A stretch of 64,000 nt of DNA from Streptomyces sp. TLI_171 (GCF_003610255.1 NZ_RAPS01000001.1:3286001-3350000), one strand, 5' to 3'; counted from the first letter of the stretch, positions 15,860 through 22,841 are shown. Numbers and translations: made by a program. The notes: a model not told the origin generated them from the letters alone.

Positions 15860-17503
15860 TCAGCCGTGCAGGTAGACGATGCCGAGCTTGGTCAACTGCC
15901 AGTGCTGGGCGGCGGAGCCGTTGTCGGCGGCGAGCTCGACCAGGGGGTTGCCCTGGCCGTCGGTCCGGGTGGTGGCGGTGGCGAGCCTGGTCGGGTCCTG
16001 GGAGTCGGCGAGCTTGTAGCTGCCGTCGCCGACCGGCTGGAGCAGCCAGTGCTGGTTGCCGCCGCCGTTGCAGCGCCACTGCTCGATCTTGGCGCCGGGC
16101 GCGGTGGAGGCCCCGGCGACGTCCAGGCACATGTCCCGGTTGCCGCTGAAGTCCAGTTCGAAGGAGCCGCCGGCCTTGATCTCGAACACGAAGGACTGGT
16201 TGAGCCCGCCGGTGGCCGGATAGGTGATCGCGGTGCGGCCGTTGGTGGAGTCGCCGTAGCTGCCGCCGCCCGCCAGGTCGAGCGCCCTGCCGTCGGCCCG
16301 GTTGGTGAGCTGGTACCACGCGCCGTCCTCGGGGGTGTCGGGGAACGGCTTGCCGGGGGTGAGCGCGGTGATCGAGGTGCCGTCCTGCTGGTTGAGCTCG
16401 CAGAACGCCTGCCCGAGCGCGGCCTGCTGGTAGAACTGCCGCAGGCAGGCGGCCTCGGCCGCGTACCCGGCGACCCGCAGGTGGTACGACTGGCGGACGT
16501 TGTTCATGCACAGGCCCGGGATGGAGATCGGGCTGTCGCAGCCGTTGCGGGTCTTCTCCGACAGGTCGATCACGTCGCCGTTGGTGTACTCGTAGGGGGA
16601 ACTGGTCCACTCCGCGCACACCTCGTGGCCGAAGGCGACCCGGCGCTGGTCGAGGTAGCGCACGCCCGGCACGCCGGAGGCCGCCTCGCGCAGCGCGTCG
16701 CTCAGGGTCGGGACGACCCAGTTGTGGCCCCAGGCGAGGTCCTCGGGGAAGGCCGGGCAGCCGTCGGCGACCTTGCCGGCGTAGTCGTTGCGCCGGATGT
16801 CGGGCGTGATCGGGTTGAAGTACGACTGGTAGACCAGCTGGTAGGAGTCGTCCGAGTAGCCGGCCTTCCGCATGGTGTTGCGGACGTTGGTGAGCGCGGC
16901 CGTCACCTTTGGCTTGACCCCGGCGGCGCGGCGGGTGATCTCGGCGCTGCCGATGGTGTCCCGGCAGCCCTGCGCCTGCGGGACCGGGAAGTACTGGGCC
17001 AGGCAGTCCATCATGATGTTCGCGAACTCGAAGTCGTCGTTCGCGCCGATCGTGACGACCACCATCTTCACGTCGTACCGGGCGGCGGTGGAGGCGAGTT
17101 GGACGTCCTGCTTGGGCTCGCCGAAGTCGCCGCTGCCCGGCCCGGTGATCTTCGCCAGCTCGGGGTCGCTGACCAGGTCGCCGGTCTGCGCGCCGGAGCA
17201 GGCCAGGTCGATCGGGGTGACGCCGGGCAGCTGGGTCACGAAGATCTCGGACCTGGTGGAGCGGTGGCAGTAGTTGGTGGGGCTGTCGGTGCCGGGGACG
17301 TAGTCGTCGCCGGTGTCGGTGCCGGCGCCTTCGCCGGATATCGCGCTGTCGCCGAGCGCGACGATCGCCGCCGGCTTGCCCGGACTGCCGGACGCCGCCC
17401 GGGCGTTGGCCGCCAGACCGGTGCCGAGTCCGAGGGCGGCGAGCAGGGCGGCGGTGGCGAGCAGCGCGGGTGGCCTGCGGCGGGCAGGTGAGGTCCTGAA
17501 CAC
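15860..17503 (-). CDS. Secreted GDSL/SGNH hydrolase with ricin B-type lectin domain
   Basis: A 547-residue exported esterase or lipase-like enzyme. Signal peptide residues 1-37 (basic start, hydrophobic core, ANARAASG cleavage region). The SGNH domain has block I AIVALGDSAISGEG (nucleophilic Ser) and block III VVVTIGANDDFEFAN, with many cysteines that can form disulfides. From about residue 395 a beta-trefoil lectin domain follows, with QxW-type repeats such as IEQWRCNGGGNQHW and SAAQHWQLTKLG, probably for sugar or polysaccharide binding. GTG 17503 is preceded by AGGAG. The gene reads leftward and stands alone; substrate unknown. Confidence 0.9.
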   Translation of the reverse strand: MFRTSPARRRPPALLATAALLAALGLGTGLAANARAASGSPGKPAAIVALGDSAISGEGAGTDTGDDYVPGTDSPTNYCHRSTRSEIFVTQLPGVTPIDLACSGAQTGDLVSDPELAKITGPGSGDFGEPKQDVQLASTAARYDVKMVVVTIGANDDFEFANIMMDCLAQYFPVPQAQGCRDTIGSAEITRRAAGVKPKVTAALTNVRNTMRKAGYSDDSYQLVYQSYFNPITPDIRRNDYAGKVADGCPAFPEDLAWGHNWVVPTLSDALREAASGVPGVRYLDQRRVAFGHEVCAEWTSSPYEYTNGDVIDLSEKTRNGCDSPISIPGLCMNNVRQSYHLRVAGYAAEAACLRQFYQQAALGQAFCELNQQDGTSITALTPGKPFPDTPEDGAWYQLTNRADGRALDLAGGGSYGDSTNGRTAITYPATGGLNQSFVFEIKAGGSFELDFSGNRDMCLDVAGASTAPGAKIEQWRCNGGGNQHWLLQPVGDGSYKLADSQDPTRLATATTRTDGQGNPLVELAADNGSAAQHWQLTKLGIVYLHG

Positions 17504-17682
17504 TCATGACTCCTTGCGAGGGTGGGGGATCGCCCGACGGCTGCCGGGCGGCGCGGAGCATGGGGCCGGGCGGGGACCCGGGGAAAACATGAGGCAGGCT
17601 CACATGCTAGGTACTGACAGGTAACACAACAAGACTCGCGACGTTCAACACTCGGTCAGGAACCCTGGGCCGGAACGCAGTT

Positions 17683-17726
17683 GAGCCGCCGCCCGCACCC
17701 CGTCAGGAGGGTGCGGGCGGCGGCTC
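17683..17726. terminator. Strong hairpin after the leftward chaplin gene
   Basis: A perfect 18-bp stem (17683-17700 with 17709-17726) and an 8-nt loop lie 20 nt past the chaplin stop, without a T tract, as usual in streptomycetes. It should end the leftward chaplin transcript and insulate the GDSL gene. Confidence 0.8.
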
Positions 17727-17746
17727 GACCAGCCAGCGGGCCGGCG

Positions 17747-17986
17747 TCAGCCGACGTTGGCGCAGGAGTTGCCGAACGCCGGGTTCAGGGCGCCGATGAC
17801 GTCCACGGAGTTGCCGCACAGGTTGACCGGGATGTGCACCGGAACCTGGATCTGGTTGCCGGAGGCGACACCGGGGGAACCGGCGGCGACACCCTCGGCG
17901 CCGCTGCTCGCCATGGCGGAACCCGCACCGGCGGCGACGATACCCACGACAGCGGCGCCGACGGCGGCGGTCTTCTTGATGCTCAT
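17747..17986 (-). CDS. Short chaplin
   Basis: Chaplins are secreted hydrophobic proteins that assemble into amyloid-like fibres on aerial hyphae and spores and lower water surface tension. The 79-residue precursor has a signal peptide (about 1-27, ending GSAMASSG) and a single chaplin domain with the hallmark PVHIPVNLCGNSVDVIGALN and FGNSCANVG, including both conserved cysteines. No sortase signal is present, so it is a short chaplin like ChpE-H. GAGGAG lies 7-8 nt before ATG. A BldN-like promoter is found about 80 nt upstream and a strong terminator follows. Confidence 0.95.
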   Translation of the reverse strand: MSIKKTAAVGAAVVGIVAAGAGSAMASSGAEGVAAGSPGVASGNQIQVPVHIPVNLCGNSVDVIGALNPAFGNSCANVG

Positions 17987-18066
17987 TTGAGTCTCCTCGA
18001 TAAATCAGATCTTCCAATTGCCGCGCCGGGGGCTACCGGAAGGAAGCACACGGGACGTGCACCAGG

Positions 18067-18094
18067 CCAACGAAGCGGTCCGGGATCAGTTGCG
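18067..18094 (-). promoter_or_regulatory. BldN-like promoter of the leftward chaplin gene
   Basis: On the minus strand CGCAAC (18094-18089), exactly 16 bp, then CGTTGG (18072-18067). This differs by one base in each hexamer from the sigma-BldN consensus CGTAAC-N16-CGTTGA as I recall it. The -10 box is 80 nt upstream of the chaplin ATG. Confidence 0.55.
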
Positions 18095-18424
18095 CGGGTC
18101 CCCGAACAATCACCCACCCGGAGTAATACGCGCATTCGGGTGATCGGGGAATCAGCCCGTTTCCCCCGCCGGTTCGGCTCGTTCTTCCTGGCGAAACCGC
18201 TTCACAGCGGCGACACCGTGGACGTGATCCGCAACCGCTCCCAGCCGTGAGTGAGCGGTCGCCGGCACCCCACCGACGCGGCACGCATCGCCCAAGCCAC
18301 GGGCGACACGCGGGTGTTGAGCCGCGTGAGTGACATTCACGGCGCATCCGGAAAATCGCGGGCGATGATGCGATCGCCCGGCACCCGACCATCCACAGTC
18401 GGGCAGAACGTGAGGAAGAAAGCT
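18095..18424. other. Intergenic region between divergent chaplin genes
   Basis: No gene is seen. Two small dyads may be operators: CACGCGG/CCGCGTG with an 8-nt gap (18307-18328), and GTGA-CAT-TCAC (18330-18340). The second resembles the old AGTGA/TCAC description of BldD sites. I found no good BldN-type promoter for the rightward chaplin. Confidence 0.4.
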
Positions 18425-18667
18425 ATGCGCAACTTCAAGAAGGCCGCGGTCCTGTCCGTCGCCGCCGCCGGCCTGGTCCTCGGCTCCGCCGGTCTGGCCA
18501 ACGCCTCCGCCGGTGCCGAGGGCGTCGCCGCCGGCTCCCCCGGCGTGCTCTCCGGCAACCTGATCCAGGTCCCGGTGCACGTCCCGGTCAACGTCTGCGG
18601 CAACACCGTGAACGTGATCGGCCTGCTGAACCCGGCGTTCGGCAACCACTGCGCCAACGTCGGCTGA
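18425..18667 (+). CDS. Short chaplin
   Basis: An 80-residue precursor with signal peptide (about 1-28, LGSAGLANASAG) and one chaplin domain (VPVHVPVNVCGNTVNVIGLL, then FGNHCANVG) carrying both cysteines. It is close to the chaplin at 18754, nearly identical through the signal peptide and the first half of the domain, so the two probably arose by tandem duplication. AGGAAG lies about 8 nt before ATG 18425; the frame is open further upstream but without chaplin-like sequence. A 14-bp hairpin follows and separates it from the next chaplin. Confidence 0.94.
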   Translation: MRNFKKAAVLSVAAAGLVLGSAGLANASAGAEGVAAGSPGVLSGNLIQVPVHVPVNVCGNTVNVIGLLNPAFGNHCANVG

Positions 18668-18686
18668 ACTGCCTGACGCAGCGCTC

Positions 18687-18718
18687 GCGCCGCACCGCAC
18701 ACCCGTGCGGTGCGGCGC
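18687..18718. terminator. Hairpin between two chaplin genes
   Basis: A perfect 14-bp stem (18687-18700 with 18705-18718) and a 4-nt loop begin 20 nt after the chaplin stop. The next chaplin starts only 35 nt later, so this may be a terminator, an attenuator or a transcript-stabilising structure. Confidence 0.7.
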
Positions 18719-18753
18719 ACCAACTCCCTGTGTGATCTAGGAGATCAACCCCC

Positions 18754-19053
18754 ATGCAGAACGTGAAGAAGGCCGCTGTCCTGTCGGCCGCCGCCGCCGG
18801 CCTGGTCCTCGGCTCGGCCGGTCTGGCCAACGCCTCCGCCGGTGCCGAGGGCGTCGCCGCCGGCTCCCCCGGCGTGCTCTCCGGCAACGCCGTGCAGGTT
18901 CCGGTGCACGTCCCGGTGAACGTCTGCGGCAACTCGATCAACGTGATCGGCCTGCTGAACCCGGCGTTCGGCAACTCCTGCGCCAACGTCGACCTGCCGA
19001 TGGAGCACGAGCACCACGAGCACCAGGAGCCGCCGGTCGACGAGGACTGCTGA
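18754..19053 (+). CDS. Chaplin with an unusual His/acid-rich C-terminal tail
   Basis: A 99-residue precursor. The first about 79 residues are a normal short chaplin: signal peptide, VPVHVPVNVCGNSINVIGLL and FGNSCANV with both cysteines. Instead of ending there it continues for some 20 residues rich in His, Glu, Asp and Pro (LPMEHEHHEHQEPPVDEDC) and ends in a third cysteine. The tail is not a sortase signal: it has neither a hydrophobic segment nor LAXTG/LPXTG. It could bind metal or change surface charge. The reading frame and codon bias stay good through the tail. A hairpin follows at 19086. Confidence 0.92.
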   Translation: MQNVKKAAVLSAAAAGLVLGSAGLANASAGAEGVAAGSPGVLSGNAVQVPVHVPVNVCGNSINVIGLLNPAFGNSCANVDLPMEHEHHEHQEPPVDEDC

Positions 19054-19085
19054 ACGGTCCAGGCCGATCGGTAACCCCGTGCAGA

Positions 19086-19113
19086 CTGCCCCTCGGCCAC
19101 CGGCCGGGGGCAG
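19086..19113. terminator. Hairpin after the tailed chaplin gene
   Basis: A 12-bp stem with one bulged T (19086-19098 with 19102-19113) and a 3-nt loop, 33 nt after the stop codon. It probably ends the chaplin transcript. Confidence 0.6.
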
Positions 19114-19169
19114 CGCCCGTTCGGGAACAGTGCTACCTCCCCGCTCAACTCACCCGTAAGGATTGGCCG

Positions 19170-19553
19170 ATGTCCCGGAAGACCACCGGCGCGGTGGCCG
19201 CGCTCGGCGCCGCGATGCTGCTCGGCGGCGTCACCGCCCAGGCCGCGCACGCCGAGACCGAACAGCTCGGCGGGCTCCCGCTGCCCACCACCAACCTGCA
19301 GAACACCGACGCCCAGCAGGCCGTCGGCGGCACCACCAGCGCGCTCGGCTACGCGGTCGCCCCGGTGAAGGACCTACGGCTCGACCCCTGGGCCGGGTCC
19401 TCCGCGGACGTCCTCGACAACGGCGTCGCGGTCGTCCCCGACAACGGCCTCGGCCCGGTCGGCACCGCCCCGCTCACCTCGCCGCTCTCCGCCGGCGGCG
19501 GCGCCAAGGACCTCCCGGTGGCGGGCCCGCTCCTGGGCGCGCTGCCGCTCTGA
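19170..19553 (+). CDS. Small secreted protein of unknown function (127 aa)
   Basis: A signal peptide occupies about residues 1-29 (VAALGAAMLLGGVTAQAAHAE). The mature part is rich in Gly, Leu, Pro and Val with short patterns such as GGLPLPTTNL, DNGVAVVPDNGLGPV and GPLLGALPL, and contains no cysteine. The repeated GLPL/GPLL hydrophobic motifs resemble other small secreted Streptomyces proteins of unknown role. The start is ATG 19170 (AAGGATTGGCCG upstream, weak ribosome site). It lies between chaplins and rodlins, so a cell-surface role is plausible but only by position. Confidence 0.82.
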   Translation: MSRKTTGAVAALGAAMLLGGVTAQAAHAETEQLGGLPLPTTNLQNTDAQQAVGGTTSALGYAVAPVKDLRLDPWAGSSADVLDNGVAVVPDNGLGPVGTAPLTSPLSAGGGAKDLPVAGPLLGALPL

Positions 19554-19558
19554 AGCCC

Positions 19559-19611
19559 CGACAGCCGTACGGCCCGCTCCTCGCGCAGAGGGGCGGGCCG
19601 TACGGCTGTCG
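19559..19611. terminator. Bidirectional terminator between convergent genes
   Basis: A perfect 19-bp stem (19559-19577 with 19593-19611) with a 15-nt loop that can itself form a 4-bp stem. It lies between the 3' ends of the rightward gene at 19170 and the leftward gene at 20327, and can serve both. Confidence 0.85.
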
Positions 19612-19619
19612 ACGCCGGA

Positions 19620-20327
19620 TCAGACGCCGGACTGGTCCAGCGCTCCGGTCAGGGTCTGCACCGGGGCGGCCTGGTTCATCATCTCGCCGGTGGTCGCCAT
19701 CGTGGTGCCGGCCAGGTTCTTCACCGAGTCGGTCACCGAGATCTGGTCCTGCTCGCCGCCCAGCGAGGCGCTCGCGCCCGGCACCGCCTGCACCGGCGCC
19801 GTCACCAGGTGCGGGTCCACCTTGTCCAGGGTCAGCGCGGCGTCGGTGAGCCGGCCGCTCTCCCCCTCCACGAAGGACACCGGGTGGCCCAGGCCCACCG
19901 CCGGGCCCGCCAGGTTCAGCGGGGCGGCCGGCGCGTCCAGGCCCAGGGTGCCCAGCTCGGCGCTCCGGTCCACCTCCGGCAGCGGCAGCACCGCCCCCAG
20001 CGACGGGCCCGCCTTGCCGCCGTTGATGGCCGGCAGCACGTGGTCCGGGATCGGCTGGTTCGGGTCCTGGTTGGTCTCGGTGGGCGGCATCAGCGGCGAG
20101 GTCGGGATGCCGCCGTGCACCTCGCCGCCGTCCGGCAGCAGCGGGAGCGGCGCGGTGGCCGCACTGAGCGGAATGCTGAACGGCACCTCCTTGGTGGCCA
20201 GACCGTCCTCGATCGCGGCCACCTCGGCCGGAGTCTTCGGAGCCGCGTGGGACACGCCCTGCGCCGCCGCCACGCCGGCGCCGACCGCCAGCAGCAGGGC
20301 GCCGGTCGCCCGCTTGGAGAGCTTCAT
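19620..20327 (-). CDS. Secreted protein of unknown function (235 aa)
   Basis: A signal peptide (about residues 1-28: KRATGALLLAVGAGVAAAQG, then SHAA) is followed by a Pro/Leu/Gly-rich mature chain without cysteine or membrane anchor. Motifs such as ATAPLPLLPDGGEVHGGIP and GAVLPLPEVDR look extended and low in structure. The last 60 residues (DSVKNLAGTTMATTGEMMNQ) may form a helix. ATG 20327 is chosen because the signal peptide begins there; the frame stays open upstream through a tandem repeat. It has the same flavour as the secreted protein at 19170. Its position among chaplin and rodlin genes suggests a sporulation-related surface role. Confidence 0.8.
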   Translation of the reverse strand: MKLSKRATGALLLAVGAGVAAAQGVSHAAPKTPAEVAAIEDGLATKEVPFSIPLSAATAPLPLLPDGGEVHGGIPTSPLMPPTETNQDPNQPIPDHVLPAINGGKAGPSLGAVLPLPEVDRSAELGTLGLDAPAAPLNLAGPAVGLGHPVSFVEGESGRLTDAALTLDKVDPHLVTAPVQAVPGASASLGGEQDQISVTDSVKNLAGTTMATTGEMMNQAAPVQTLTGALDQSGV

Positions 20328-20343
20328 CGTGTTCGCCGTTCGT

Positions 20344-20396
20344 TCGGGTACATGGGTTCGGATACTCGGGGTCGGGTACTTGGGTTCGGGTACTCG
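20344..20396. repeat. Tandem repeat in the leader of the secreted-protein gene
   Basis: Two copies of a 28-bp unit (20344-20371 and 20372-20396, the second incomplete, 2 mismatches in 25). Each is composed of two related ~14-bp pieces around TCGGGTAC, giving four GGTAC/GATAC motifs. It lies 17-69 nt upstream of the ATG at 20327. Confidence 0.7.
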
Positions 20397-20513
20397 CGTC
20401 ACCTGGCGAACGAGTCAGCTCCCTCGCGGATAGCGGGAGTTAACCGGAACGGCGTAATAATCCGACCGGCACGCGGGGAAACCGGTGATCCTCGACGAAT
20501 TTCCTCGGCACCC

Positions 20514-20541
20514 CGTAACTTTCCGAGTCGCCATTCTTTGA
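20514..20541 (+). promoter_or_regulatory. BldN-like promoter of the rodlin genes
   Basis: CGTAAC (20514-20519), 16 bp, CTTTGA (20536-20541): a perfect -35 and a one-mismatch -10 compared with the sigma-BldN consensus CGTAAC-N16-CGTTGA as I recall it. The -10 box is 57 nt upstream of the first rodlin start. Confidence 0.6.
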
Positions 20542-20598
20542 TCCCGACGACGACGGGGCAGCACCCCTCGAACGGCATTTCAGAGAGGTATCTCCATC

Positions 20599-20942
20599 AT
20601 GCTCAAGAAGTCCTTCGCTACCGTCGGCCTGGCCGCCGCCGCGCTGGCCGCGGTGTCCACCCCGCCGTCGCGATCGGCAACTCGGACGGTTCGGCCGGCT
20701 CCATCCAGGGCAACGGCGGCACCAACGCCACCGGCACCTGGGGCAACCACAGCCCGAACTTCCACTTCGCGGACAACCCGAACATCTGCCTCCCGGAGAT
20801 CCACAACATCGGCGTGGCCGTCCTCGGCGTGGCCGTTCCGGTCGAGGTCGACGCGCTCAACAACCAGCCCAAGCAGACCTGCGTGGTCGGCGAAGGCACC
20901 CTCGGCAGCGGCGACGGCGGCGTCTCCCACCTGGTCGGCTGA
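20599..20942 (+). pseudogene. Rodlin gene with a one-base deletion (frameshift)
   Basis: Rodlins organise chaplin fibres into the rodlet layer of aerial hyphae and spores. A signal peptide begins at ATG 20599 (LKKSFATVGLAAAALAAVST). At the C run 20660-20663 the frame then shifts by one: with one more C it would continue AVAIGNSDGSAGSIQGNGG to the stop at 20940. The remainder (NHSPNFHFADNPNICLPEIH, then LGSGDGGVSHLVG) is intact in the other frame. The span is 344 nt against 345 nt for the neighbouring intact rodlin, so exactly one base is missing. A homopolymer sequencing error is as likely as true inactivation. AGAGAGGTA precedes the start, and a BldN-like promoter lies upstream. Confidence 0.85.
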
Positions 20943-20960
20943 CGCCCCGTCACTGCCCCG

Positions 20961-20983
20961 GCGCGGAGCCCCACGCTCCGCGC
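20961..20983. terminator. Hairpin between the two rodlin genes
   Basis: A perfect 9-bp stem (GCGCGGAGC with GCTCCGCGC) and a 5-nt loop, 18 nt after the first rodlin stop. It may end or attenuate the transcript from the BldN-like promoter, or protect the upstream mRNA. Confidence 0.55.
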
Positions 20984-21086
20984 GGCTCGACCCGTCGGAC
21001 CGCTCCCCCGGTCCGGCGGCAGGCCCCGGTGCGAGCCACGCACTGGGCCGCTGCTCCACTCCATCAGATCCGAAAAGGAAACCCCA

Positions 21087-21431
21087 ATGATCAAGAAGGC
21101 TCTCGCCGCCGCCGGCGTTGCCGCCGCCGGTCTCGCCACGATCGCCTCCCCCGCGATGGCCATCGGTGACTCGGACGGCGCCGCCACCTCGGTCCAGGGC
21201 AACGGCGGCACCAACGCCACTGGCACCTCGGGCAACCACAGCCCGAACTTCCACACCCTGGACAACCCGAACCTCTGCCTCCCCGAGGTCCACAACATCG
21301 CCGTCGCCGTCATCGGCGTCGCGGTGCCGATCGAGGCCGACGTCCTCGACAACAAGCCGGCGCAGACCTGCGTCGTCGGCCAGAACACCGTGGGCAGCGG
21401 CGACGGTGGCGTCAGCCACCTGATCGGCTGA
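21087..21431 (+). CDS. Rodlin (RdlA/RdlB-like)
   Basis: A 114-residue secreted rodlin. The signal peptide is about residues 1-25 (IKKALAAAGVAAAGLATIAS, then AMA) and the mature chain begins IGDSDGAATSVQGNGG, as usual for the family. Two conserved cysteines lie in NPNLCLPEVHNIAVAVIGVA and QTCVVGQNT, and the C terminus is GDGGVSHLIG. AAAAGGAAA lies 6-8 nt before ATG. It is a tandem paralogue of the frameshifted rodlin just upstream; I see no separate BldN-type promoter, so it may depend on read-through. The 10-bp hairpin at 21450 ends it. Confidence 0.92.
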   Translation: MIKKALAAAGVAAAGLATIASPAMAIGDSDGAATSVQGNGGTNATGTSGNHSPNFHTLDNPNLCLPEVHNIAVAVIGVAVPIEADVLDNKPAQTCVVGQNTVGSGDGGVSHLIG

Positions 21432-21449
21432 CCTTCCGGTCGCACAACG

Positions 21450-21488
21450 ACCGCCGGGCCGGGGGAGCGATCCCGCGAGCCCGGCGGT
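21450..21488. terminator. Hairpin after the intact rodlin gene
   Basis: A perfect 10-bp stem (21450-21459 with 21479-21488) with a 19-nt loop that can form an inner CGGG/CCCG stem, 19 nt after the stop codon. Confidence 0.65.
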
Positions 21489-21628
21489 TCCATGTCTCCG
21501 GCCTCCCGGAACCCGTTCGTCTGCGGCGCGATCGGGTGATCGGAGCTCCGGTGGGCGCGTGCAGCGCCGCTCCAGCCGCACCCCTGTGTTGACGTAGAGA
21601 CAATCACCTGACGCAGAGAGGAACTCTC

Positions 21629-21886
21629 ATGAAGAGCAAGCTGGGCAAGGTCGTCGTCACCTCCGTGGCCGCGCTCGCCCTCGCCGGCATCGCCGCCCCC
21701 GCCTACGCGCACGTCGCCGTCGGCGGCGGCCAGGAGGGCGTCGCCACCGCCGACGAGCCCTTCGTCGCCGGCCACTGGGCCGGTTTCGCCGAGACCTCCC
21801 ACATCTTCACCGCGGGCGGCGGCTACGGCTGGGCCACCGACACCGCCGTCGGCGGCGGCGAGGGCGGCATCGTCGCCATCGACTGA
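21629..21886 (+). CDS. Small secreted Gly-rich protein, unknown function (85 aa)
   Basis: Signal peptide residues 1-27 (KVVVTSVAALALAGIAAPAY, then AHV). The mature part is only about 58 residues. It is Gly-rich, with alternating Gly/Ala/Val (VAVGGGQEGVATADEPFVAG and TDTAVGGGEGGIVAID) and several aromatics, no cysteine. GAGAGGAA lies 8-9 nt upstream of ATG, so expression is credible. It is not a chaplin or rodlin by motif, yet it directly follows them and has its own terminator. It may be an undescribed surface component; no relative was recognised. Confidence 0.8.
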   Translation: MKSKLGKVVVTSVAALALAGIAAPAYAHVAVGGGQEGVATADEPFVAGHWAGFAETSHIFTAGGGYGWATDTAVGGGEGGIVAID

Positions 21887-21899
21887 CCCCACCCCACCC

Positions 21900-21935
21900 C
21901 GAAGGCGCGGAAACCCACCGGTTCCCGCGCCTTCG
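21900..21935. terminator. Hairpin after the small Gly-rich secreted protein gene
   Basis: A perfect 11-bp stem (21900-21910 with 21925-21935) and a 14-nt loop, 14 nt after the stop codon. Confidence 0.7.
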
Positions 21936-21991
21936 GCGCGCCCGGAGCACAGCGGAAGGGGGGTGTGGGTGGGGAATTTCTGTTATGCCAA

Positions 21992-22020
21992 TTGACGCAG
22001 GGAAAAAGGTGACCTAGCGT
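21992..22020 (+). promoter_or_regulatory. Promoter of the RNA-ligase-like gene, probably leaderless
   Basis: TTGACG (21992-21997), a 17-bp spacer and TAGCGT (22015-22020), a near-consensus vegetative promoter. The -10 box ends 8 nt before ATG 22029, leaving no room for a ribosome-binding site, so the mRNA should be leaderless. Confidence 0.7.
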
Positions 22021-22028
22021 CAGGGGCC

Positions 22029-22841
22029 ATGGAGGAGCAACGGGGTAGGGGCCGGCCGCGGAAGGATCCGGAGCGGTTGGCGCGGTGGGTGCCGCCGGAG
22101 GGCTGGTCGCGGCTGGTGGCCTGGGTCTCGCCGGAGGAGAAGAAGGCGCTGAAGCGGGTGGCCGTGGAGGCGGAGGTTTCGGTCGCGGACCTGGTGCGGG
22201 CGTTGGCGGGCGGGCTCGCGACGGGGGCCGTGACGCACGAGGAACTGCTCGGGCAGGTACGGAGGGGGCTGGCGGTCATGGAGAAGATTCCGACGCTGTT
22301 CGAGCGGGACGGCGACTTCAAGGTGGTGGACCGGCCGCGGGCGGAGTGCGCCTGGGTGTTCGCGGGCGAGGGCGCGCCGACGGAGAAGGTGGACGGCACG
22401 AACGTCCGGCTGACGGTCCGTTCGGGGCAGCTGGTGCGGGTGGAGAAGCGGCGCAACCCGAGCGCGGCGCAGAAGAAGCTGGGCATCGTCGACGGCTGGT
22501 ACGTGGACACCGCGGAGGGCGCGGCCGAGGACCGCTGGATCCTGGCCGCCGCACGGGGCACCGACGTGCGCGGGTGGCCGGACGGGGAGCACCCCTGCGA
22601 GGCGCTGGGGCCGCGGATCCAGGGCAACCCGTTGGGGCTCGCGGACCACGTGTGCCTGCCGTTCGACCGCGAGGCGCCGGTGTACGACGGGGTGCCGCGC
22701 AGCTACCGGGGCCTGCGGGAGTACCTGGCGGAGCTGGAGAGCCGTTTCGCGCCGGGCGCGCTCGCGGAGGGCATCGTGTTCCACCACCCGGACGGCCGGC
22801 GCGCCAAGATCAAGCGGAAGGACTTCCCGAAGTCCGCCTGA
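22029..22841 (+). CDS. RNA ligase-like nucleotidyltransferase with AT-hook-like N terminus
   Basis: A 270-residue protein with the full set of covalent nucleotidyltransferase motifs. Motif I is PTEKVDGTNVRL (adenylated Lys K120), followed by VEKRRNP (about 138-144). The motif III-like segment is EALGPRIQGNP (191-201), motif IV EGIVFHHPDG (E248) and motif V RAKIKRKDF (K260, K262). This fits ATP-dependent RNA ligases of the Rnl/DUF5565 kind, which seal RNA ends; no OB-fold or other DNA-ligase domain is present. The first 16 residues contain an AT-hook-like RGRGRPRKDP. Residues 30-65 resemble a small helical DNA-binding segment (WVSPEEKKALKRVAVEAEVS). The gene stands alone between the surface-protein cluster and hemB. 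Substrate and role unknown. Confidence 0.85.
   Translation: MEEQRGRGRPRKDPERLARWVPPEGWSRLVAWVSPEEKKALKRVAVEAEVSVADLVRALAGGLATGAVTHEELLGQVRRGLAVMEKIPTLFERDGDFKVVDRPRAECAWVFAGEGAPTEKVDGTNVRLTVRSGQLVRVEKRRNPSAAQKKLGIVDGWYVDTAEGAAEDRWILAAARGTDVRGWPDGEHPCEALGPRIQGNPLGLADHVCLPFDREAPVYDGVPRSYRGLREYLAELESRFAPGALAEGIVFHHPDGRRAKIKRKDFPKSA

Noticed and set aside
18754..19053. Sortase sorting signal in the chaplin tail (LPMEH)
   Set aside because: There is no LPXTG or LAXTG, no hydrophobic segment and no basic end, so the tail cannot be a sortase substrate.
20344..20396. CRISPR-like array
   Set aside because: Only two adjoining units without spacers and no cas genes in the window; it is a simple tandem repeat.
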